The translations under genes and the position numbers were made by a program. From VRUE01 sp963703175 (GTDB lineage: Bacteria; Actinomycetota; Thermoleophilia; Solirubrobacterales; 70-9), in NCBI GenBank assembly GCA_963703175.1, contig OY969794.1, forward strand, positions 2,232,001-2,296,000: DNA of 64,000 nucleotides. Direction: 5' to 3'. Of this stretch, positions 13,401 to 25,400 are shown one piece after another. Numbering within the stretch: the first letter of the stretch is position 1; every line of letters begins with the position of its first letter. The notes beneath the pieces are model-generated. The model saw only the letters and a list, made by a program, of their open reading frames with translations, was not told the DNA's origin and searched no databases.

Positions 13401-16400
13401 CGCTCAGCCCAATCAGAGCACCCCACTCGCTTTGCCCTGATTGACACAGACGGCAGTGAGGCATCCCAAGCGGCGCTTGCCTCAGCACTTGCCCTGGGAG
13501 AAGAGGAGCCCCAACTTGCCCTGCGCGAGGGGATAGCCCTGACCCCTAGGGCAACGGTGGCCAAAGACACAGAGGACTCGCTGATCCCACCAACAGCTCC
13601 GTGGCACCTAGACGCACTGAAGCGCGGCACCCTGGAGAGCCTCGCCCTCACCCCAAGCACCCAAGAGCCCCTGGGCCCAACCGAGGTAAGGGTCCAGATG
13701 CAGGCCGCAGGCCTCAACTTCCGCGATGTCCTCGTGGCCCTCGGCCTCTACCCAGGCAAGGCCTCGATCGGCGGCGAGGGAGCAGGAGTGATCATCGAGG
13801 TCGGGAGCAAGGTCAAAGACCTGACCCCAGGAGAGCGGGTGATGGGCCTGATCGGAGATGCCTTTGGTCCGCTTGGCACCACAGAGCGCGACTACCTCAC
13901 CCCTATTCCCGATAGCTGGAGCGCTGCGCAAGCCGCAGCGATGCCGATCGTCTACGCCACCGCCCACTACGGCCTGATCGACCTGGCAGGGCTAAAGGCA
14001 GGCGAGAAGGTCCTGATCCACGCCGGCGCAGGCGGAGTCGGCATGGCGGCAATCCAGATCGCCCAGCACACAGGCGCCGAGGTCTTCGCCACCGCCAGCC
14101 CCTCCAAGTGGGATGTCCTAAAAGAGGCAGGCCTCGACGAAGACCACATCGCTTCCTCCAGGGACCTGGAGTTCAAAGACAAGTTCCTCAAGACCACAGA
14201 AGGCAAAGGCCTAGACGTAGTCCTAAACGCCCTCGCCGGTGAGTTCATCGACGCCTCCCTTGCCCTCTTGCCAAACGGCGGCCGCTTCTTGGAGATGGGC
14301 AAGACCGACGTCCGCGATGCCAAAGAGGTAGCCGAAGAGCACCAGGACGCCAGCTACCTGCTCTTTGACGTCACCGAAGCCGCCCCCAAGCGGATCGGGG
14401 AGATCCTCAGCGAGGTCGCAGGACTGTTTGAGGATGGCGTCTTTAACCACCCCCCGATCACCGCCTGGGATATGCGCAATGCCCCACAAGCCTTCCGCCA
14501 CCTCAGGGAGGGCCAAAACATCGGCAAGGTCGTGCTCACGCTCCCCAAGGGCATTGATCCCGAGCGCACCACCTTGATCACCGGTGCAACTGGAGGCCTT
14601 GGCGCACTCACTGCCCGCCACCTGGTCAAAGAGCACAAGGCAGCGCACCTGCTCTTGGTCAGCCGCAGCGGTCTAGAGGCCAAAGGCGCAAAAGAGCTCC
14701 AAGGAGAGCTGGAGGAGCTGGGAGCCAAGACGACGATCGCCGCCTGCGATGTCTCTGACCGCAAAGCCCTAAAGAAGCTCCTCACCGGGGTCCCCAAAGC
14801 CCACCCACTCGGCGCCGTCATCCACTGCGCCGGAGTCCTCTCTGATGCAACCGTCGAGACCCTCAGCGCCGAGCAGCTAGAGCAGGTCTTCGCTCCCAAG
14901 GTCAACGCCGCCCAAAACCTCCATGAGCTGACCAAAGACCAAGACCTCACCGCCTTTGTCCTCTTCTCCTCAGCAGCGGGAACCCTCGGCGGCCCCGGCC
15001 AAGCCAACTACGCCGCCGCCAACCTCTACCTCGATGCCTTGGCCCAAAAGCGCCAAGCAGAAGGCCTGGCGGCTACTTCAATCGCCTGGGGCCTGTGGCA
15101 GCGCGAGGGCATGGGCTCGGGCTTGGGAGAGGCAGACATCGCGCGGATGCGCCGCAGCGCCATGCAGCCGATCGCCGATCAGCAAGGCCTTGATCTCTTC
15201 GATGCCGCGATAGGCGCCGATCGCCCCCAAGCGCTTGCGCTGCCCCTCGATACAGCCGGCCTGCGCTCAGCTGCCTCATCCGGTTCTCTGCCACTGCTGC
15301 TCAGCGGCCTCATACGCACCCCGAAGCGGCGCAGTGCAGCTTCGGGATCACTTGCCACCAAGCTCTCCTCACTACCGGAGGCTGAGCAGGAGGCCTATGT
15401 CCTTGACCTGGTCAGGGGAGAAGTGGCCGCGGTCCTCGGTCACACCTCCGCCCAAGAGGTCGAGCCCGGCAAAGCCTTCAAGGAGATGGGCTTTGACTCT
15501 TTGGCCGCAGTCGAACTGCGCAACCGCCTCAACAGCGCGACTGGGCTTGGCCTGGGGGCGACGACGGTCTTCGATTACCCCAACTCGGTTGCCCTGGCCG
15601 GACGCCTGCTCGGCGAGGCGACGGCAAGCGGCGCCGCCAAGCAGGTCGCCCTCAGAGCCCAAGCAAGTGATGAGCCGATCGCGATCCTCGGCATGGCCTG
15701 CCGCTACCCAGGCGCAGTCAGCTCTCCTGAGGACCTCTGGCAACTGGTCGCCGAAGGACGCGATGTGATCTCGGAGTTCCCCACCGATCGTGGCTGGGAC
15801 ATAGAGCGCCTCTATGACCCAGACCCCGACAACCCCGGCACCTCCTACACGCGAGAGGGTGGCTTCCTCACCGAGGCAGCCGACTTCGACGCCGAGTTCT
15901 TCGGCATCTCCCCACGCGAGGCGCTGGCGATGGATCCCCAACAGCGTCTGTTGCTGGAGTCCTGCTGGGAGGCACTAGAGCACGCCGGCATCGATCCCAC
16001 TTCATTGCGCGGTGAGCCCGCAGGAGTCTTTGCCGGCCTGATCCACCAGGGCTACGCAGCCAATGTGGGAGCCAATAAGGAGATCGAGGGCTATCAGGCA
16101 ACTGGACACACCTCCAGCGTCGCTTCAGGCCGCATCGCCTACACGCTCGGACTAGAGGGCCCGGCAATCACCATCGACACCGCCTGCTCCTCCTCGCTGG
16201 TCGCCATGCACCTGGCTTCGCAAGCTCTGAGAGGCGGCGAGTGCACCCTGGCCCTCGCCGGCGGTGTCACCACCCTTGCCACTCCAAGCGTCTTCACAGA
16301 GTTCAGCCGCCAAAGGGGCCTAGCCCCCGATGGGCGCTCAAAGTCCTTCGCCGAGGCAGCCGACGGAGTCGCCTGGGCAGAGGGAGTCGGAGTGCTCGTC

Positions 16401-19400
16401 TTGGAGCGGCTCTCAGAGGCCAAGCGAAACGGCCACCCAATCCTCGCCACGATCAAGGGCTCTGCCGTAAACCAAGACGGTGCCTCCAACGGACTCACCG
16501 CACCCAACGGACCATCACAAGAGCGCGTCATCCGCCAGGCCTTGGCCAACGCCCGCCTGACGCCGCAGGACGTAGACGCAGTCGAGGGCCACGGCACCGG
16601 CACCACCCTCGGTGACCCGATCGAGGCCGGAGCCCTGCTTGCCACCTACGGCCAAGATCGCGATCAGCCACTGCGCCTCGGTTCGATCAAGTCAAACATC
16701 GGCCACACCCAGGCGGCCGCAGGGGTCGCCGGCGTGATCAAGATGACCGAGGCGATGCGGCGGGGCGTCTTGCCCAAGACCCTGCACGTTGACGCGCCTT
16801 CCTCCAAAGTCGATTGGGGAGCGGGGGAGATCGAGCTGCTCAGCGAGTCGATCGAGTGGGAGGCAAACGGAGGACCCCGCAGAGCCGGCGTCTCTTCCTT
16901 CGGTATCAGCGGCACTAACGCCCACGTGATCTTGGAGCAGGCGCCTGCGGCTGGCGCAGAGTCAGCGGCGACCGAGCCCCTCGACGGTCCGATCCCACTG
17001 GCGCTCTCGGCCAAAGTAGAGCCCGCCCTAGCCCAAGCCGCAAAGCGCCTGGAGGCCCACCTAAAGGCCAACCCAGACCTAGACCCAACCGACCTCGCCT
17101 ACTCGCTCACCACAACCCGCTCGGCCTTCGAGCACAGAGCAGTTGTGCTGGGAGCAGACCGAGAGCAGCTACTCACATCTCTAAGCGCCCTGGCCAAAGG
17201 CAAGGACGCCCCCACCCTAACCCGGGGCTATGCCCGCACAGAGCAAAAGCCGCTCTTCCTCTTCCCCGGACAAGGAGCCCAAGCCCAGGGCATGGCCCTG
17301 GGCCTACTTGAGTCCTCACCAGCCTTCGCCGAGCACATGGCAGCCTGTGAAGAGGCACTGGCCCCCCACGTGCAGTGGTCCCTAACCGAGGTCCTAAGGG
17401 ACCCCGAGGCCAACTGGCTGGGTCGCCTCGACATAATCCAACCAGCCCTCTTTGCGGTGATGGTCTCCCTAGCGAGGCTCTGGCTAAAAGCAGGGGTCAA
17501 GCCAACAGCACTAGTTGGCCACTCCCAAGGGGAGATCGCCGCCGCCCATATAGCCGGTGCACTCTCTTTGGAGGACGCCGCCCTGATCATCGCCAAGCGC
17601 GGCCAGGCGATGACAAAGATCGCCGGCAAAGGAGGAATGCTCTCTGTCTCCCTAACTCCAAAGCAGCTCCCCCCCTATACCGAGCCCTACGGAGAGCGCG
17701 TCTCCCTGGCGGCAATCAACGGCCCCTCATCGCTGGTCCTCTCCGGGGACCCACAAGCCTTAAAAGAGATCCAAAGCTCTTGTGAGGCAGAGGGCATAAG
17801 AGCCCAAGCGATAGCCGTCGATTACGCCGCCCACTCGGCCCAGATCGAGGAGCTAGAGACAGAGCTCCTAGAGGCCTTCTCACCGATCTCCCCCCAGGCC
17901 ACCCAGATCCCCCTTCACTCCACGGTCACCGGCGAGCTGATCGAGGGAAGCGAGCTTGGTCCCTCCTACTGGTATCGCAACCTCAGACAGACAGTGCTCT
18001 TAGAGCCGGTCCTGCGCTCAGTGCTCGAGGGAGGACAGCGCGCCCTAATCGAGATCGGCCCCCATCCCGTCCTTGCCTTCGGTGTCCAAGAGACGATCGA
18101 GGATGTCTTGGCCCAGCCAGATGAGGCGACCTTGCTTTTCACCTTGCGCCGTGAAGAGGACGAAGGCGCCCGCTTTGGCCTCTCTTTGGCCGAAGCCCAT
18201 GCCAAGGGCATTGAGCTTGACTGGGAGGCCTTCTTTAAAGGGACCGGGGCCAAGCGGGTGTCGCTGCCTACCTATCCCTTTCAGCGTTCTCGTTATTGGC
18301 TGGACTCCGCCGCCGGCACCGGCGATGCCAGCGCGATCGGGCTGATCGCCGCCGACCATCCTTTGCTGGCAGCGACGATCGAAGCTCCAAGCAGCGAGGG
18401 CTTGACCCTCACCGGCCGCCTCTCCCTCCAGACCCATCCTTGGCTCGCCGACCACGTCCTCGGCGGCGCGATTCTCCTACCCGGCACCGCCTTCTTGGAG
18501 CTGGCCTTGCGAGCCGCAGAGCAGGTCGGTGCTGAGACCGTCGAGGAGCTGACCTTGCAGGCGCCGCTGGTCCTTGCCGAGGTTGGAGGGGCGGCGATTC
18601 AGGTTTCGGTATCTGCCCTAGGCGAACACGGCCGCCACGAGATCACGATCCATTCCCGCGTCGAGGGCGCAGACGGGGAGTGGGCGCTTAACGCCACCGG
18701 CACCCTCTCTTCTGATCCGCCCCTGGCCCCAGAGCCCCTCGACACCTGGCCCCCACAAGGAGCCGAGCCCCTGCAGAGCACCTACCTCTATGACGTCCTC
18801 GCCGAGCACGGCCTCCAATACGGCCCGGCCTTCCAAGGACTCACCGCAGCCTGGAAAGACGCCGAGCAGATCTATGCCGAGGTCTCTTTGCCTGAGGCCA
18901 ACTCCCAAGAAGCAGAGCGCTTTGGATTGCACCCGGCCCTGCTTGACTGCGCCCTGCACGCGATCGCCCTTGCAACTGAGGACTCAGGCGAGCTAAAGCT
19001 CCCCTTCGCCTGGAGCGGGGTCAGCTTGCAAGCAGAGGGTGCCAAGGAGCTGCGGGTGCGCCTCACGCTCCAGGGAGACTCAATCGCCCTGCAGATCGCC
19101 GATGGCTCCGGCGCCCCAGTGGCAAGCGTCGAGGCTCTGGCGATGCGGGCCATCGATCCCTCTCAGCTGCGCAGCGCAAAGTCACGCGGCAATGGCCTGC
19201 TGGGTATCGAGTGGACCGAGGCCCAGCTCCCAGAGCACACCGACGCCCCAGCTGAGGTCGAGACCCTGCATTGCGAGATCGACAGCGAACTGGGCAGTGC
19301 CGAGGCTGCAGGCAAAGCAACCGAAGAGGCCCTTAAGGCAATCCAACAATGGCTAGCCGATGAGTCAAAGGCAGACCTTCGCCTGGCGCTGATCACCGAA

Positions 19401-22400
19401 GGCGCGATGGCAGCAAGTGAAGGCGAGTCACCTGACCCCGCCTCCTCTGCCGTTTGGGGTCTCCTGCGCTCAGCCCAATCAGAGCACCCCGGTCGCTTTG
19501 CCCTGATTGACACCGACGGCAGTGAGGCATCCCAAGCGGCGCTTGCCTCAGCACTTGCCCTGGGAGAAGAGGAGCCCCAACTTGCCCTGCGCGAGGGGAT
19601 AGCCCTGACCCCTAGGGCAACGGTGGCCAAAGACACAGAGGACTCGCTGATCCCACCAACAGCTCCGTGGCACCTAGACGCACTGAAGCGCGGCACCCTG
19701 GAGAGCCTCGCCCTCACCCCAAGCACCCAAGAGCCCCTGGGCCCAACCGAGGTAAGGGTCCAGATGCAGGCCGCAGGCCTCAACTTCCGCGATGTCCTCG
19801 TGGCCCTCGGCCTCTACCCAGGCAAGGCCTCGATCGGCGGCGAGGGAGCAGGAGTGATCATCGAGGTCGGGAGCAAGGTCAAAGACCTGACCCCAGGAGA
19901 GCGGGTGATGGGCCTGATCGGAGATGCCTTTGGTCCGCTTGGCACCACAGAGCGCGACTACCTCACCCCTATTCCCGATAGCTGGAGCGCTGCGCAAGCC
20001 GCAGCGATGCCGATCGTCTACGCCACCGCCCACTACGGCCTGATCGACCTGGCAGGGCTAAAGGCAGGCGAGAAGGTCCTGATCCACGCCGGCGCAGGCG
20101 GAGTCGGCATGGCGGCAATCCAGATCGCCCAGCACACAGGCGCCGAGGTCTTCGCCACCGCCAGCCCCTCCAAGTGGGATGTCCTAAAAGAGGCAGGCCT
20201 CGACGAAGACCACATCGCTTCCTCCAGGGACCTGGAGTTCAAAGACAAGTTCCTCAAGACCACAGAAGGCAAAGGCCTAGACGTAGTCCTAAACGCCCTC
20301 GCCGGTGAGTTCATCGACGCCTCCCTTGCCCTCTTGCCAAACGGCGGCCGCTTCTTGGAGATGGGCAAGACCGACGTCCGCGATGCCAAAGAGGTAGCCG
20401 AAGAGCACCAGGACGCCAGCTACCTGCTCTTTGACGTCACCGAAGCCGCCCCCAAGCGGATCGGGGAGATCCTCAGCGAGGTCGCAGGACTGTTTGAGGA
20501 TGGCGTCTTTAACCACCCCCCGATCACCGCCTGGGATATGCGCAATGCCCCACAAGCCTTCCGCCACCTCAGGGAGGGCCAAAACATCGGCAAGGTCGTG
20601 CTCACGCTCCCCAAGGGCATTGATCCCGAGCGCACCACCTTGATCACCGGTGCAACTGGAGGCCTTGGCGCACTCACTGCCCGCCACCTGGTCAAAGAGC
20701 ACAAGGCAGCGCACCTGCTCTTGGTCAGCCGCAGCGGTCTAGAGGCCAAAGGCGCAAAAGAGCTCCAAGGAGAGCTGGAGGAGCTGGGAGCCAAGACGAC
20801 GATCGCCGCCTGCGATGTCTCTGACCGCAAAGCCCTAAAGAAGCTCCTCACCGGGGTCCCCAAAGCCCACCCACTCGGCGCCGTCATCCACTGCGCCGGA
20901 GTCCTCTCTGATGCAACCGTCGAGACCCTCAGCGCCGAGCAGCTAGAGCAGGTCTTCGCTCCCAAGGTCAACGCCGCCCAAAACCTCCATGAGCTGACCA
21001 AAGACCAAGACCTCACCGCCTTTGTCCTCTTCTCCTCAGCAGCGGGAACCCTCGGCGGCCCCGGCCAAGCCAACTACGCCGCCGCCAACCTCTACCTCGA
21101 TGCCTTGGCCCAAAAGCGCCAAGCAGAAGGCCTGGCGGCTACTTCAATCGCCTGGGGCCTGTGGCAGCGCGAGGGCATGGGCTCGGGCTTGGGAGAGGCA
21201 GACATCGCGCGGATGCGCCGCAGCGCCATGCAGCCGATCGCCGATCAGCAAGGCCTTGATCTCTTCGATGCCGCGATAGGCGCCGATCGCCCCCAAGCGC
21301 TTGCGCTGCCCCTCGATACAGCCGGCCTGCGCTCAGCTGCCTCATCCGGTTCTCTGCCACTGCTGCTCAGCGGCCTCATACGCACCCCGAAGCGGCGCAG
21401 TGCAGCTTCGGGATCACTTGCCACCAAGCTCTCCTCACTACCGGAGGCTGAGCAGGAGGCCTATGTCCTTGACCTGGTCAGGGGAGAAGTGGCCGCGGTC
21501 CTCGGTCACACCTCCGCCCAAGAGGTCGAGCCCGGCAAAGCCTTCAAGGAGATGGGCTTTGACTCTTTGGCCGCAGTCGAACTGCGCAACCGCCTCAACA
21601 GCGCGACTGGGCTTGGCCTGGGGGCGACGACGGTCTTCGATTACCCCAACTCGGTTGCCCTGGCCGGACGCCTGCTCGGCGAGGCGACGGCAAGCGGCGC
21701 CGCCAAGCAGGTCGCCCTCAGAGCCCAAGCAAGTGATGAGCCGATCGCGATCCTCGGCATGGCCTGCCGCTACCCAGGCGCAGTCAGCTCTCCTGAGGAC
21801 CTCTGGCAACTGGTCGCCGAAGGACGCGATGTGATCTCGGAGTTCCCCACCGATCGTGGCTGGGACATAGAGCGCCTCTATGACCCAGACCCCGACAACC
21901 CCGGCACCTCCTACACGCGAGAGGGTGGCTTCCTCACCGAGGCAGCCGACTTCGACGCCGAGTTCTTCGGCATCTCCCCACGCGAGGCGCTGGCGATGGA
22001 TCCCCAACAGCGTCTGTTGCTGGAGTCCTGCTGGGAGGCACTAGAGCACGCCGGCATCGATCCCACTTCATTGCGCGGTGAGCCCGCAGGAGTCTTTGCC
22101 GGCCTGATCCACCAGGGCTACGCAGCCAATGTGGGAGCCAATAAGGAGATCGAGGGCTATCAGGCAACTGGACACACCTCCAGCGTCGCTTCAGGCCGCA
22201 TCGCCTACACGCTCGGACTAGAGGGCCCGGCAATCACCATCGACACCGCCTGCTCCTCCTCGCTGGTCGCCATGCACCTGGCTTCGCAAGCTCTGAGAGG
22301 CGGCGAGTGCACCCTGGCCCTCGCCGGCGGTGTCACCACCCTTGCCACTCCAAGCGTCTTCACAGAGTTCAGCCGCCAAAGGGGCCTAGCCCCCGATGGG

Positions 22401-25400
22401 CGCTCAAAGTCCTTCGCCGAGGCAGCCGACGGAGTCGCCTGGGCAGAGGGAGTCGGAGTGCTCGTCTTGGAGCGGCTCTCAGAGGCCAAGCGAAACGGCC
22501 ACCCAATCCTCGCCACGATCAAGGGCTCTGCCGTAAACCAAGACGGTGCCTCCAACGGACTCACCGCACCCAACGGACCATCACAAGAGCGCGTCATCCG
22601 CCAGGCCTTGGCCAACGCCCGCCTGACGCCGCAGGACGTAGACGCAGTCGAGGGCCACGGCACCGGCACCACCCTCGGTGACCCGATCGAGGCCGGAGCC
22701 CTGCTTGCCACCTACGGCCAAGATCGCGATCAGCCACTGCGCCTCGGTTCGATCAAGTCAAACATCGGCCACACCCAGGCGGCCGCAGGGGTCGCCGGCG
22801 TGATCAAGATGACCGAGGCGATGCGGCGGGGCCTCTTGCCCAAGACCCTGCACGTTGACGCGCCTTCCTCCAAAGTCGATTGGGGAGCGGGGGAGATCGA
22901 GCTGCTCAGCGAGTCGATCGAGTGGGAGGCAAACGGAGGACCCCGCAGAGCCGGCGTCTCCTCCTTTGGCATCAGCGGCACCAATGCGCACGTGATCTTG
23001 GAGCAGGCGCCTGCGGCTGAGCCGAGCGCAAACGAGCTGAGTAAAGACGGGCACGGGGGAGGGGCATCCGCAACCCGGCCTCTCCCCGGCCCGATTCCCG
23101 TTGCCCTTTCAGCCAAAGTAGAGCCCGCCCTAGCCCAAGCCGCAAAGCGCCTGGAGGCCCACCTAAAGGCCAACCCAGACCTAGACCCAACCGACCTCGC
23201 CTACTCGCTCACCACAACCCGCTCGGCCTTCGAGCACAGAGCAGTGGCTCTCGGCTCTGGCCGCGAGGAGCTGCTTGCCTCCCTCACCGCCCTCGCCAAC
23301 GGCGATCCCACCCCCAACCTCCTAACCGCCAAAGCAAAGGAAGGCAAGCTCGCCTACCTCTTCACCGGCCAGGGCTCCCAACGCCTCGGCATGGGCAAGG
23401 AGCTCTACGGGGCTGACACCAACTTCCGCGCTGCCTTCGATAGGGCTTGTGAGCAACTCGACCAGCACCTAGAGAAGCCGCTCAAAGAGATCGTCTTTGC
23501 CAAGGGCAAAAAGGCAGCGGCGCTTCTAGAGGACACCACCTACGCCCAGCCGGCCCTGTTTGCGATCGAGGTTGCTCTCTATAGAGCGCTCGCAGAGCGC
23601 GGTCTGGGTCCTAACTTCCTAACCGGCCACTCGATCGGCGAGATTGCCGCAGCCCACATCAGTGGCGTCTTTGACCTCGCTGAGGCAGCAAAGCTGGTCG
23701 CGGCGAGGGGACGCCTGATGGGCGCCCTTCCCGAGGGCGGGGCAATGGCGGCGATCGAGGCAACAGAGCAAGAGATCGCCGAGTCGATCGCCGGCAAAGA
23801 GGCAGAGCTCTCAATCGCCGCGATCAACGGCCCCAGCTCGATTGTCATCTCAGGAGCAGAGGACGCGGTCGAAGCGATCCGCACCCAGTGGGAGCAGCAA
23901 GGCAAAAAGACCAAACGCCTCGCCGTCTCCCACGCCTTCCACTCGCCACTGATGGAGCCGATGCTCGAGGAGTTCTCCGAGGTCGCCAACTCCCTCGCCT
24001 TCAACGAGCCCGAAATTGCCCTGATCTCCAACCTAAGCGGAGAGCTGCTCACAGCAGAGCAAGCCACCGACCCCGCCTACTGGGTCAACCACGTGCGTGA
24101 GCCGGTGCGCTTTGCCGATGCGATCGCGACGCTAAAGGCACAAGGCACCAGCACCTACCTAGAGCTCGGTCCCGACCCAGTGCTCTGCGCGATGGCCCGC
24201 GAGTGCCTGGGCACCGAGCAAGACAACGCCGCCTTCCTCCCCACCCTGCGAGAGGGACGCACCGAGGCCGAGGCGATCCCAACCGCAATCGCCGCCGCCC
24301 ATGTCGCCGGAGCAAAGCTCGACTGGGAGGCCTTCTTTAAGGGCACTGGCGCCAAGCGGGTGCCGCTGCCGACCTATCCCTTCCAGCGGGAGCGTTACTG
24401 GCTCGCCTCGGCGGTCGGCGGGGGCGACGCCGGCTCGATCGGTCAGAGTGATGCCCGGCATCCACTTTTGGCGGCGGCGATTGAGGATCCGAGCAGCGGA
24501 GGACTGATTCTCACCGGCCGCCTCTCCCTCCAGACCCATCCTTGGCTCGCCGACCACGTCCTCGGCGGCGCGATTCTCCTACCCGGCACCGCCTTCTTGG
24601 AGCTGGCCTTGCGAGCCGCAGAGCAGGTCGGTGCTGAGACCGTCGAGGAGCTGACCTTGCAGGCGCCGCTGGTCCTTGCCGAGGTTGGAGGGGCGGCGAT
24701 TCAGGTTTCGGTATCTGCCCTAGGCGAACACGGCCGCCACGAGATCACGATCCATTCCCGCGTCGAGGGCGCAGACGGGGAGTGGGCGCTTAACGCCACC
24801 GGCACCCTCTCTTCTGATCCGCCCCTGGCCCCAGAGCCCCTCGACACCTGGCCCCCACAAGGAGCCGAGCCCCTGCAGAGCACCTACCTCTATGACGTCC
24901 TCGCCGAGCACGGCCTCCAATACGGCCCGGCCTTCCAAGGACTCACCGCAGCCTGGAAAGACGCCGAGCAGATCTATGCCGAGGTCTCTTTGCCTGAGGC
25001 CAACTCCCAAGAAGCAGAGCGCTTTGGATTGCACCCGGCCCTGCTTGACTGCGCCCTGCACGCGATCGCCCTTGCAACTGAGGACTCAGGCGAGCTAAAG
25101 CTCCCCTTCGCCTGGAGCGGGGTCAGCTTGCAAGCAGAGGGTGCCAAGGAGCTGCGGGTGCGCCTCACGCTCCAGGGAGACTCAATCGCCCTGCAGATCG
25201 CCGATGGCTCCGGCGCCCCAGTGGCAAGCGTCGAGGCTCTGGCGATGCGGGCCATCGATCCCTCTCAGCTGCGCAGCGCAAAGTCACGCGGCAATGGCCT
25301 GCTGGGTATCGAGTGGACCGAGGCCCAGCTCCCAGAGCACACCGACGCCCCAGCCGAGGTCGAGACCCTGCATTGCGAGATCGACAGCGAACTGGGCAGT

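Noticed and set aside
17250..18303. AT4-type domains as ethylmalonyl-specific or trans-acting
   Set aside because: They are integrated in the module, and the RLDIIQPALF block, GHSQGE and YAAHS fit methylmalonyl-type ATs best; no trans-AT docking remnant is seen.
12342..22960. Long direct repeats as a possible transposon or composite mobile element
   Set aside because: Repeat ends lie inside conserved PKS domains, all copies are in frame, and no transposase, inverted ends or target duplication is visible.
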